From Halorubrum rubrum (GTDB taxonomy: Archaea; Halobacteriota; Halobacteria; Halobacteriales; Haloferacaceae): 64,000 bases of DNA. Each line of letters starts with the position of its first letter. Within the stretch, counting starts at the first letter, position 1. The translations under genes were made by a program, and so were the position numbers. The DNA is taken from positions 1-64,000 of the forward strand of contig NZ_JANHDM010000003.1 of the NCBI RefSeq assembly GCF_024494685.1, read 5' to 3'. This document shows positions 41,132-49,218 of this stretch, piece after piece. The notes beneath the pieces were generated by a model that saw only the letters and a program-made list of their open reading frames with translations, was not told the origin of the DNA and searched no databases.

Positions 41132-42363
41132 GCACTGCTGAGACGCATCCGTTCATGAACTACGCCGGCGGGAACAGCCCCAGCCGGTTCATCGAGCAGA
41201 ATCTCGCCGGCGACGTCCCGCTCGACTGGGACGACGGCCTGCTCCAGCGGGCACAGTACGACACCTCGACCGAGGCGCACGTCAACGCCATCTTCACGGC
41301 GACGCTGTACGCGCAGTACAACCAGGAACACGAGTGGATCAACGCCCTCACGCAGGTCGACCGATTCAACGCCTCGCTCGAGGGGCCGGTCACCGCGAAG
41401 GCGTACCGTGCGGCCACTGACCCGGTCGACCTCCAGTCCCACACCGAGGGTGGACAGGTCCCCGACGGCCAGACGATGGGCGTCGAGGAGGTCGAGTTCG
41501 ACCCCAAGCGGTCCGACTCCGTCATCGAGGTGTCGGACCTCCAGGAGATCTACGCGGCCATCGAGGACGCGGTCGGCTTCGAGGAGTTCTGGCAGCTCCA
41601 GCAGGAGCAGCTGGACCTCGCGATCGACCGGGACGGGATCGCCCAGGCTGTCATGGCCGGGGACACCCAGTACGGCAGCACCGACGAGATCACCACCCTC
41701 GACCGCGTCATCGCCTCCAGCGACGAGGAGGCGCAGGCGCAGGACCCCAACGGGACCGCCTACAACCCTGGCGATCTCGACTACGGGAACATCGAGCGGG
41801 CGAGTGACGACTGGGCGGACTCCTACGTCGACTTCGACGCGTCGAGCGTCCGCCAGCTGAACAACGACCTGTTCCCCTCGTTCCTGAACTCGATGAACGA
41901 GTTCGCCGACGTCGACGTCTTCAACGACACGGCGATCCTCACGGGCCACGACACCGCGGGCGTGCTCTCCGAGCTCGCCGCCGAGCGGAACAACGTCCGC
42001 AACCAGGCCGCGATGTCGGACTTCCGCACCGAGAGCGTCGGCGATGGCGAGACCATCAAGGGGCTCTCCGGGACGGCTCGGTACCGCGACTACGACGGCA
42101 TCCCGATCATCGGCAACCAGCACGCGATCAAGCACGGCGACATCTCGTCGATCTTCATCGTCCCGACGGACACGATCCGTGGGCAGCCGCGGCTCGCGAT
42201 CGAGCAGTTCGCCGAGCCGTACGTCGAGACGGCCGGCCGTGGCCAGTCGCAGGGCTACCTCGCGACCGGCAACTACCGGGACCAGGCGCTCATGACGCTG
42301 AACCACGAGGTCGTGAACCGCGACTTCGCTTCCGGTGGCCTGCTCCGCGACATCGGCGAGTAA
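41128..42363 (+). CDS. Major capsid protein (HK97 fold)
   Basis: A 411-residue capsid subunit. An N-terminal arm (MSTAETHPFMNYAGGNSPSR) is followed by an E-loop-like region (TQVDRFNASLEGPVTAKAYR; LQSHTEGGQVPDGQTMG), a spine helix (EFWQLQQEQLDLAIDRDGIA), then P and A domain strands (ILTGHDTAGVLSELAAERNN; GIPIIGNQHAIKHGDISSIF). Length and order fit an HK97 subunit without a delta domain, consistent with a separate scaffold gene. Confidence 0.85.
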   Translation: MSTAETHPFMNYAGGNSPSRFIEQNLAGDVPLDWDDGLLQRAQYDTSTEAHVNAIFTATLYAQYNQEHEWINALTQVDRFNASLEGPVTAKAYRAATDPVDLQSHTEGGQVPDGQTMGVEEVEFDPKRSDSVIEVSDLQEIYAAIEDAVGFEEFWQLQQEQLDLAIDRDGIAQAVMAGDTQYGSTDEITTLDRVIASSDEEAQAQDPNGTAYNPGDLDYGNIERASDDWADSYVDFDASSVRQLNNDLFPSFLNSMNEFADVDVFNDTAILTGHDTAGVLSELAAERNNVRNQAAMSDFRTESVGDGETIKGLSGTARYRDYDGIPIIGNQHAIKHGDISSIFIVPTDTIRGQPRLAIEQFAEPYVETAGRGQSQGYLATGNYRDQALMTLNHEVVNRDFASGGLLRDIGE

Positions 42364-42369
42364 CCACCC

Positions 42370-42585
42370 ATGAGCGACCGCGACACTACCACCATCACCA
42401 TCACCGTCCTCATCGACGACACGCAGTACGTCCGCCAGGTCGAGGGGACACACTGGCGCCGAGACGACGAGCGCACGGTGTACGTCTACAACGACGACAC
42501 CACGCTGCTCGAGGTCGAAGCCGAACACTTCGTCGAGGCGTTCCGCGAGGACCGCGTCGACACCATCACCACCGTTACTCAGTGA
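42370..42585 (+). CDS. Small beta-rich provirus protein
   Basis: A 71-residue protein with alternating strands (TTTITITVLIDDTQYVRQVE; TVYVYNDDTTLLEVEAEHFV), perhaps a capsid decoration or assembly factor. It starts 6 bases after the capsid stop. Confidence 0.55.
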   Translation: MSDRDTTTITITVLIDDTQYVRQVEGTHWRRDDERTVYVYNDDTTLLEVEAEHFVEAFREDRVDTITTVTQ

Positions 42586-42592
42586 CCACATC

Positions 42593-43363
42593 ATGCCCAT
42601 CAGTACACTCCCAAGCGCACGCGATTTCGAAGAGAAGGATCACGCCGAAGTCGAGTTCGTCGGCTTCCGGTACACTGGCGATCAGTCCACGAAGACCGAC
42701 CACGACATCCGACAGCGCGTCGGGTACAACGGTCCGGCCAAGTTCCAGGCCGGCCGCGTCTACCTCGCGCTGCTGCCGACGTATCTCGACCCGAACCATG
42801 TCGAGAACAACAACATCGGCGTCCACGCCCTGGAGTCTCGCAACGACTTCGAGGTGATCTACGACCCCGAGCGGCTCGCGGAAGCACTGCTCGACCGCAA
42901 CTACCTGCCGCCCGAGGTGTTCTACGAGGGCTTCGACCGGTGGAAGCGGCAGAAGGTCCTCGAGAAGCTGGACCTCGACGACGTCGGTCGGGTGTTCGAG
43001 AAGGACGACGAGGAACCCTACCGCAACCAGCTCCGCGAGATCGCCGGCGTCGAGTCCGACGACGAAGCGTCCATCTCGACGCAGCGCTCCGACGAGTACA
43101 CCGGCCGGTTCAGCCGGTCGGAAGCGTCGGACGTCGTGAAGCTGCTCCGCCAGGACAGCGATGAGATCGACCTTCGGACGGCTGGCCTCACCGACATGGC
43201 CGACTACCTCACCCGGTTCGATCCGGCGACGGTCGAGACTGCGGCCGACGTCGTCAACGGCGACGCCGACGAGTCCGACCTCGAGATCTCCCGCGCCGAT
43301 GACGGCGACAGTGACGACGAGAACGAGGACGACGCCGACGAGGACACCGACAGCGAGGGGTGA
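42593..43363 (+). CDS. Provirus head protein, unknown
   Basis: A 256-residue protein. The first half (FVGFRYTGDQSTKTDHDIRQ; PAKFQAGRVYLALLPTYL) looks beta-rich. Then two helical segments follow (LLRQDSDEIDLRTAGLTDMA), ending in an acidic tail (DSDDENEDDADEDTDSEG). It lies between capsid and connector genes and may be a head-completion protein. Confidence 0.6.
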   Translation: MPISTLPSARDFEEKDHAEVEFVGFRYTGDQSTKTDHDIRQRVGYNGPAKFQAGRVYLALLPTYLDPNHVENNNIGVHALESRNDFEVIYDPERLAEALLDRNYLPPEVFYEGFDRWKRQKVLEKLDLDDVGRVFEKDDEEPYRNQLREIAGVESDDEASISTQRSDEYTGRFSRSEASDVVKLLRQDSDEIDLRTAGLTDMADYLTRFDPATVETAADVVNGDADESDLEISRADDGDSDDENEDDADEDTDSEG

Positions 43364-43369
43364 CGCCCG

Positions 43370-44080
43370 ATGTCCACCTCCGGTGACCCGATCCGGTACG
43401 CTACAGCCAACGAGGTCCTCCTCGCGCTCGATCCTGATACGGACCCGGAGACGGTCCCGGAACACACTCGCGAGCGGGCGATCAAGCGCGCTGCGAGCGC
43501 GACGGAGAAGTGGATCAACCGCACCGGGCGAGCGTTCCACCCCGTCCGCGTCGGCGCCGTCGACGAGCCACGGAGCTGGGAAGTCCACGACGTCCAGGAC
43601 GCGAGCTCGTGGTCGCCAGCGACCGTCATCCTCGACAACGCCCGACCGATGCCGCTGGATCCGGCCGAGGGTGACGCCATCGAGATCCGCACCGGGCGCA
43701 GCCAGTGGGACGACGTCACCGACGAGGAGGGTGACGCGTGGGCGATGGACTACCGCCGTCGACGGCTCCGTGTGTTCGAGCGCCGGCTCGCCATCACGCC
43801 GCGTGACGATCCGAACACGAGCTTCGTCCGGATCACGTATCGCTACGGCCCGCTCGGCGAGGACGTCCAGATCAACGCGGACAACGTCGTCGAGAGTACT
43901 CCTCCGGACGTCCGTGAGGCGGTTGCGGCGAAGGCGGCGTCGATGCTCGCGCTCAGTGACGACACGAAGACTGGCATCCCCGATGACGGGCAGCTAGCCA
44001 GCCGCTCCTCGCGGAGTGAGGCGTTGAAGGCAGCCTACGAGGAGACGGCAGCCGAGTACAGCGGCTTCTCAACGGTATGA
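43370..44080 (+). CDS. Head-tail connector (gp6-like)
   Basis: A 236-residue protein. The helical N-terminus (YATANEVLLALDPDTDPETV; RERAIKRAASATEKWINRTG) and C-terminal helices (REAVAAKAASMLALSDDTKT) enclose a beta region (NTSFVRITYRYGPLG), the pattern of HK97 gp6-type adaptor proteins that ring the portal. It overlaps the next gene by ATGA. Confidence 0.7.
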   Translation: MSTSGDPIRYATANEVLLALDPDTDPETVPEHTRERAIKRAASATEKWINRTGRAFHPVRVGAVDEPRSWEVHDVQDASSWSPATVILDNARPMPLDPAEGDAIEIRTGRSQWDDVTDEEGDAWAMDYRRRRLRVFERRLAITPRDDPNTSFVRITYRYGPLGEDVQINADNVVESTPPDVREAVAAKAASMLALSDDTKTGIPDDGQLASRSSRSEALKAAYEETAAEYSGFSTV

Positions 44081-44343
44081 GTGACGAGCCTACCAACGAC
44101 GGCGACGAGTCGGCCGCCGGCACAACTGAGGCAGACTATCGGTGGCGCTGGCTGTCGACGATCTACGCGTTCGCGTACGGCCTCGGTCTCCCGGCGTGGA
44201 TCCTCACGAAGGGTACGGCCGACATCGGCGCAGTGTGGTCGTCGGCGCTCCTTCTCGCGTGGGGCTCGACCGTCGTGTACATCGTTGGGCCCGAGAACGT
44301 CCGCGCCTGGCAGGATCTTCGAGGCTCGGGAGGTAAGGGATGA
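44077..44343 (+). CDS. Two-helix membrane protein
   Basis: An 88-residue protein with two hydrophobic helices (WLSTIYAFAYGLGLPAWILT; AVWSSALLLAWGSTVVYIVG) in the head-tail region. It is not an obvious virion protein; a holin or membrane anchor is possible. Confidence 0.6.
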   Translation: MSDEPTNDGDESAAGTTEADYRWRWLSTIYAFAYGLGLPAWILTKGTADIGAVWSSALLLAWGSTVVYIVGPENVRAWQDLRGSGGKG

Positions 44344-44813
44344 CCCTCGAGAACAGCTGGGACGACAAGGCTTCCGAGGCCATCCTCGACGATGCTGCGG
44401 CGAAGTTACTCGCGAATGACGGCCCTGTGATGGACGCTATCGAGGCGGCTCACGAGCGGCTCCGCGAGTATGGGCGTGAGTTCGACTACCACGTGGAGCC
44501 GATCATCGACTCGCTCCAAGGTCCGGCGATCATCGAGCAGTCCGACCGCCACTTCACGATCCGCTGGGGGTGGGACCACGAGGCCGCACCCTATCTTGAG
44601 TGGGGTACGCCCGAGCACACGATCGAGGGCGACCCGGTTCTCTCGTTCATCTGGGAGGACCGACACAACCCGCCGGACTGGGTCGCCGAGGAGTACGAAC
44701 GCGAGGGCGGCGGCTACCGTGTGTTCCTTCCTGAGGTCGAAGTCGCCGGTATCCGTGAGACGCGCTTCGCGAGGCACGCGTTCGACTGGCTCCGGCGCGA
44801 GGTGGCGTCGTGA
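44340..44813 (+). CDS. Neck/tail-completion protein (HK97 gp10-like)
   Basis: A 157-residue protein with the gp10-like pattern of an N-terminal helix pair (DAIEAAHERLREYGREFDYH), a beta core (HFTIRWGWDHEAAPYLEWGT) and a terminal helix (ETRFARHAFDWLRREVAS). It lies between connector and tail terminator. Confidence 0.62.
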   Translation: MTLENSWDDKASEAILDDAAAKLLANDGPVMDAIEAAHERLREYGREFDYHVEPIIDSLQGPAIIEQSDRHFTIRWGWDHEAAPYLEWGTPEHTIEGDPVLSFIWEDRHNPPDWVAEEYEREGGGYRVFLPEVEVAGIRETRFARHAFDWLRREVAS

Positions 44814-45334
44814 CAGCGCCTGAGACACAGTGGGTGTTCGACACGGTCGCCGGGATCGTCGACGATACGTCGCTCGCGTGGGGGACCTCACAAGATGTCG
44901 ACACCGACGCCGGCGAGGTGCCGATCCGCCGAGTCGACCGAAACGAGTCAGAGATTTTCGATGGGAGTATCCGGACACGGAAGTCCGAGCTCCAGACGTC
45001 GAACTACATCAGCGCCGCACTCGTCGATGACGACGAGTCGCACGGCGGGTTCGGCGGCGAGTACGACGCCGAGGCGATCGTCTCGCTCCGGATCGAGGGA
45101 CTCACCCATCGAAAGCGAGGGCACATCGACCCGGACGGGCAGGAGGGGATCGACTTCACGACGCTGTACCGGCGCGTTCGCGAGGCGCTCAAGGCGGCCG
45201 ACGAGTGGCCTGGCGTCGCCGGTGCCGACTACCACACCGTCTTTCTGGAGAACGGGACGAACCGGAGCAGCGACTGGCGTGACTTCTACGACTACCGCGT
45301 CGACGTCCGCTTCGACGGCTACGCGGACAGCTGA
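44810..45334 (+). CDS. Tail terminator protein
   Basis: A 174-residue protein with a GTG start overlapping the previous TGA. A beta-alpha-beta fold (VSLRIEGLTHRKRGHI; TLYRRVREALKAADEWPGV; YDYRVDVRFDGYADS) fits lambda gpU-like terminators that cap the tail tube. Context is strong; sequence evidence is modest. Confidence 0.62.
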   Translation: MTAPETQWVFDTVAGIVDDTSLAWGTSQDVDTDAGEVPIRRVDRNESEIFDGSIRTRKSELQTSNYISAALVDDDESHGGFGGEYDAEAIVSLRIEGLTHRKRGHIDPDGQEGIDFTTLYRRVREALKAADEWPGVAGADYHTVFLENGTNRSSDWRDFYDYRVDVRFDGYADS

Positions 45335-45386
45335 TCACAGACCATGATTCCAACGACCAACACGACTGACGGAGGCGGAGGCACAG

Positions 45387-46346
45387 ATGACCAGCGGTGG
45401 TAACGTCGATGTCGCGTTCGATCACGAGCCGGTCGGCGACTACGCCGGCGATCCGACTGATTCGACGCCGAAGACACCCGGACGAAACGGGACCGTCGAG
45501 ACATCAGAGTTCGACAACGACACGACGCGACAGCGCAACTGGGGCAACGAAACCGTCGAAACGATCGAAGGCATCTTCGACGGTGCGGTCTCGTACTCGT
45601 TCGACCTCGTCGATCCCTGGTTCCTCAACCAGGTGTTCGGCCAGCCGCCGACTGCCGGTGGCGAGTCAGAGGCTCCGTACTCCTACACGTGGGAGTTCGT
45701 CTCGAACGAGATGCAGTCCGCGCGGTGGTACCTCGGTGCCGACCTTGTCAACGGGTACGCCGAGCGTGCGCTCCACGGCGTCGTCTTCACCGAGATGGAG
45801 ATCTCCATCTCCATCGGCGACCCGGTACGCGTCTCGCTGTCTGGGTTCTACGCGACCGAGGTGCCGAACACACAGTTCACGCCGAGTTCGCAGCCGACGG
45901 CTGACGGGACGCCGCTCATCTTCCACGGTGGGTCGATCGAGATCCCGACGTCAACCGAGATCGTCCGACCGCAGTCGGGGACGCTCTCGGTGTCGACCGG
46001 TGCTCGCCCGCAGCGCGAGTGGGCGCGCGAGCCGGTCGCCGCCGTGATCGGCAACCCCGAACCGACGCTCAACCTGACATCGATCGTCATGGACACCGAC
46101 CTGCTCGAGCTCGGGCTCGGTGCGAGTGACGGTCCGGCGACGAGCGTCGACGGCGCGGCCGACGGCGAGCTTGCGTTCCAGTCGCCCGGCGCGAACGCAC
46201 TGCGATTCCCGATGGAGGGGATCACCCACTCGACGTACGGTTGGAACAACATCGGGAACGCCGAGGAGGACCTCACGGACGACAACGAGCTCGTGATCGA
46301 TCGGCTGACGGCGGTCGCCGAGACGGCGTCCGCGGAGGCGAAGTGA
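45387..46346 (+). CDS. Major tail tube protein
   Basis: A 319-residue beta-rich protein (TVETIEGIFDGAVSYSFDLV; VVFTEMEISISIGDPVRVSL; TLNLTSIVMDTDLLELGLGA), the tail tube pattern of siphoviruses and myoviruses. The ATG at 45387 lies inside a 19-codon mini ORF (45344-45403) that is probably not translated. It is followed by the tail chaperone genes. No sheath gene precedes it. Confidence 0.78.
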   Translation: MTSGGNVDVAFDHEPVGDYAGDPTDSTPKTPGRNGTVETSEFDNDTTRQRNWGNETVETIEGIFDGAVSYSFDLVDPWFLNQVFGQPPTAGGESEAPYSYTWEFVSNEMQSARWYLGADLVNGYAERALHGVVFTEMEISISIGDPVRVSLSGFYATEVPNTQFTPSSQPTADGTPLIFHGGSIEIPTSTEIVRPQSGTLSVSTGARPQREWAREPVAAVIGNPEPTLNLTSIVMDTDLLELGLGASDGPATSVDGAADGELAFQSPGANALRFPMEGITHSTYGWNNIGNAEEDLTDDNELVIDRLTAVAETASAEAK

Positions 46347-46891
46347 TGCCCCGCGACATCATCGAGCTTGACCTCGACGAGGAGGCCGACCGCCTCGCCG
46401 AGCGCCTCGACTCGATCGCGGCGGCCGAGGTCGACGGCGAGATCACCTCGGAGCAGGCGAACCAACTCGCCGGCAGCGTCGAGCAGCAGATGTACGCACT
46501 CGAGGAAGCGCTCGAGGAGCATGGCTCGGATGCGACGTGGTCGATCCGCGCGTTCACTCCCGGGGAGAAGGCGGAGCTCACCGGGCTGATCAGCCGTGCG
46601 AAAAAGCAGGCCGACCGGGCTCACCGAGACGTCGATGTCGAGGCGATGCTTGACAACTACTGGGCCGGCGCCGGCCTCGTCGACGCGCCGTTCCTCGACA
46701 CCGACCCGAGCCTCCAGGAGCGCATCGCTGCCGTTCGGGACAAGCCGAACCCGTACCTGGCGGAGTTCATCGCGAACCGGGTGACCGAGGAGAACACCTT
46801 GGGAAACGGGCAGAGGCAGAGTTACTCCGAGCGTGTCGCGGCCGAGAGACAGGCCGCGTCGGACGAGCCTACCTCGGACGAGCCATCCTGA
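46346..46891 (+). CDS. Tail assembly chaperone, first part (gpG-like)
   Basis: A 181-residue helical acidic protein (DEEADRLAERLDSIAAAEVD; NQLAGSVEQQMYALEEALEE; FTPGEKAELTGLISRAKKQA). In tailed viruses the gene between tube and tape measure encodes the chaperone that coats the tape measure. It ends in TGATG, coupling it to a short downstream ORF. Confidence 0.62.
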   Translation: MPRDIIELDLDEEADRLAERLDSIAAAEVDGEITSEQANQLAGSVEQQMYALEEALEEHGSDATWSIRAFTPGEKAELTGLISRAKKQADRAHRDVDVEAMLDNYWAGAGLVDAPFLDTDPSLQERIAAVRDKPNPYLAEFIANRVTEENTLGNGQRQSYSERVAAERQAASDEPTSDEPS

Positions 46892-47007
46892 TGTACTGCG
46901 GGTTCTCACCCGCACAGTTCGACGAGTTCCGCTGGGAGGATGTCGAGCTTCTCATGAGCGCGTTCCCATACCTCCAGCACCCACCCGTCGAGGTGACCGA
47001 TGATTGA
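46891..47007 (+). CDS. Tail assembly chaperone, second part (gpT-like)
   Basis: A 38-residue ORF (MYCGFSPAQFDEFRWEDVEL, ending LLMSAFPYLQHPPVEVTDD) that starts on the last base of the previous stop and overlaps the tape measure start by 8 bases. Short helical gpT-like pieces are normally made by frameshifting; here no slippery run is evident, so re-initiation is likelier. Confidence 0.5.
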   Translation: MYCGFSPAQFDEFRWEDVELLMSAFPYLQHPPVEVTDD

Positions 47008-48301
47008 GTTCGAAACCCAGAACACCGTCGACGTCGTCGTCGACGACCGGTCACTCACCGAGGCGAAGGCTGACATCGAGGACGCGCTCTCCTCGGTCCC
47101 GCTCGACGTTCAGGCCGAAGTGACTGGCGCCGGCGGCGGGGGCGGCGAGGTCGCCGCTCGCGATCGGGCGCGACAGCGGCAGCTGCTCACGAAGCAGACT
47201 GACTCGATCGAAGGGCTGCGCGAAGAGCTCGCCGAGGGTGACGTCAGTAGCGAGTGGCAAGAGCAGCACTCGCTCTCCCGAGAGCGGAACCGACTGCTCC
47301 GCGAGATCGCCGAGCGAATCGACGAGGGCAACTTCGATCGGGCGGCTCGGTCGGGCGGCGGCCTCCTCGGCGGCGGCGCTGCGATCCTCGGCGGCGGCGC
47401 ACTGCTCGGCGTCGGCGCGCTGTCGAGCGTGCTCTCGAGCTTCTCGTGGCCGTCGCTCCCGGAGTTCTCCTGGCCCGAGCTGCCGGACCTCGACCCACCC
47501 GCGGAGCCGGACTGGCACCCGCTCGACGTCGTCGAGCCGGATCCCGCTCCGGTGGAAGAACCGAGCGAGGCTCCGGTAGAGAAACCGAGCGAGGCTCCGG
47601 TAGAGGAGCCGGGCGAAGCGACCGTCGCGGAGCCGGATCAGGTGGAGGTGGCGGAGCCGGACCCGATGGAGGTAGAGGATCCTGGAAAGATGGAAGTCGC
47701 CGAGCCCTCTTGGACGCCGCTTGAGGTAGCTAACCCGACGACGTCCGAGAGTGGGTCGACGAGCGGGACGGAGTCTGGCTCTGGGATCGGTCTGCCCGAA
47801 CTGCTCGCAGGTGGTATTGGTGGTGCGTTTGGGATCAAAGCGATCCAGCAGTTCGGATCCCAAGCAGCTATTCGGGGGTCATCGGCCGCATCTGGCGGTG
47901 CGTTCATGACGCCCGAAGGGCTCGGGATGACCGACTTCGAGGGCGCGAACCAGGCTCGCGGCCGATTCAACCAGTTCCTCGACAACCAGGGAGCTCCAGA
48001 GTCGTTCCGACTTCGACGTCTCGATCCAGAGAACGAGTCCCCCGGATCAGTGTTCTCGGCAGAGGGGCGTCAGGCACAGGCGGAAGGGCTCAAAAATATC
48101 GCCAGCCGCATCGAGGACGCGATCGCGAACCTCTCGGGCGGCGACGACACCCAGGGACGAACCGAGATCAACGTCGAATCGCGTGTCGAAGCAGACGGCA
48201 TGACGCGCCGGGAAGTGGAACGAGCCACTGAGCAGGCGAAGCAGGAGGCACTCCGCGAGTTCGATCGTGCGATCCGGAGCAGCGCCAGCGGACAGTACTA
48301 G
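47000..48301 (+). CDS. Tape measure protein, short
   Basis: A 433-residue protein. The N-terminal coiled coil (ARQRQLLTKQTDSIEGLREE; NRLLREIAERIDEGN) leads to a hydrophobic glycine-rich segment (residues 119-148). A Pro/Glu repeat block (about 170-245: VEEPSEAPVEKPSEAP) follows, then a second glycine-rich stretch (LPELLAGGIGGAFGIKAIQQ) and a C-terminal helix (VERATEQAKQEALREFDRAI). Tape measures scale at about 0.15 nm per residue, so the tail would be only about 65 nm if it is the sole tape measure. Confidence 0.68.
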   Translation: MIEFETQNTVDVVVDDRSLTEAKADIEDALSSVPLDVQAEVTGAGGGGGEVAARDRARQRQLLTKQTDSIEGLREELAEGDVSSEWQEQHSLSRERNRLLREIAERIDEGNFDRAARSGGGLLGGGAAILGGGALLGVGALSSVLSSFSWPSLPEFSWPELPDLDPPAEPDWHPLDVVEPDPAPVEEPSEAPVEKPSEAPVEEPGEATVAEPDQVEVAEPDPMEVEDPGKMEVAEPSWTPLEVANPTTSESGSTSGTESGSGIGLPELLAGGIGGAFGIKAIQQFGSQAAIRGSSAASGGAFMTPEGLGMTDFEGANQARGRFNQFLDNQGAPESFRLRRLDPENESPGSVFSAEGRQAQAEGLKNIASRIEDAIANLSGGDDTQGRTEINVESRVEADGMTRREVERATEQAKQEALREFDRAIRSSASGQY

Positions 48302-48483
48302 GTGACGCTGTGGTCGTATGCCCGTCTAAGTTGGAATATCGAGAATATAGAGATTGCTAGCGACGCAGACACGACAACCACGATGAAGTCACCTAGAGCC
48401 CACCCGTGGTAGATTCCACCGAGAGCTATCAGCGCCCCTAGAATCTCCATGATCCACTCTCGCGGGTCCTTCCCGATCGCCAT
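48298..48483 (-). CDS. Small membrane protein on the opposite strand
   Basis: A 61-residue protein with two hydrophobic helices (WIMEILGALIALGGIYHGWA; FIVVVVSASLAISIFSIFQL) and a basic tail. It is the only reversed gene in the late operon. A TATA-like element lies 21-28 bases upstream (48504-48511, reading TTTACTAA), so it has its own promoter and could be expressed in the lysogen. Its composition is more AT-rich than its neighbours. A superinfection-exclusion role is inferred from placement only. Confidence 0.58.
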   Translation of the reverse strand: MAIGKDPREWIMEILGALIALGGIYHGWALGDFIVVVVSASLAISIFSIFQLRRAYDHSVT

Positions 48484-48552
48484 ACTCGCGACGTCTCACC
48501 CAGTTAGTAAAGAGGTTCGGGCAGTCCACGACGCAGTTTCCATTCATACCAC

Positions 48553-49218
48553 ATGACATCACTACCAACAGCTGACCGCGTCGCCTCGATCTCGATCGAG
48601 GGCGACCCAGACGGACAGGGGCGTCGGACGGCCACCTTCGAGCTGTTCACCGGCGGCGAGCAGGGGCTCCAGATCCATCCCGAACAACGTACCCAGGTCC
48701 GGGCGACACCGGGGGCTGGGCTCCTCGCGCTCGTCGACGGGACGATCAGCGAGTTCGTCGACGTGCCGATCAACAAGGATCTCTTCATCAACCTCGGCGG
48801 GTCGCAGTTCGCCGTCACGCTCGACTTCAACAGCTGGGAGGGCGCGACCGGACCCGATGGCAACCCGCTCCAGTGGGGCGACACGGGCGACCCGAGCGAG
48901 CACACGAAGAGCGACGCCACGGGCGAGCACCCGATCAACCAGGTGTCGTGTCTCTTCTGGTGGCTCCGCAACACGCGCGTCTCCTCGGTGAGCGGCGAGC
49001 TCTTCCCCGGCGCAGGGATCGCCGGCGACGGCCCGGCGACGCTTCGCTACGGGCAGCATCGCGAGGACGGCGTGTACGACCCACTCGACGTCGTCTTCGA
49101 GAACCCGGGCTCGGACTTCCCCGGTGAGTCGATGTCGACGTACAGCGGGTCGATCACTTGTATCGAGGCGATCGACGCCGGCGAGCCGATCGACGCAACT
49201 GCGAGGTCGACACGATGA
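48553..49218 (+). CDS. Tail protein downstream of the tape measure (distal-tail candidate)
   Basis: A 221-residue beta-rich protein (DRVASISIEGDPDGQGRRTA; LFINLGGSQFAVTLDFNSWE; SMSTYSGSITCIEAIDAGEP). The position immediately after the tape measure is where distal tail proteins lie. Sequence-level identity not recognised. ATGA overlap with the next gene. Confidence 0.55.
   Translation: MTSLPTADRVASISIEGDPDGQGRRTATFELFTGGEQGLQIHPEQRTQVRATPGAGLLALVDGTISEFVDVPINKDLFINLGGSQFAVTLDFNSWEGATGPDGNPLQWGDTGDPSEHTKSDATGEHPINQVSCLFWWLRNTRVSSVSGELFPGAGIAGDGPATLRYGQHREDGVYDPLDVVFENPGSDFPGESMSTYSGSITCIEAIDAGEPIDATARSTR

Noticed and set aside
45344-45403. 19-codon ORF overlapping the tail tube start
   Set aside because: No motif, overlaps the tube gene by 17 bases in another frame, no sign of conservation.
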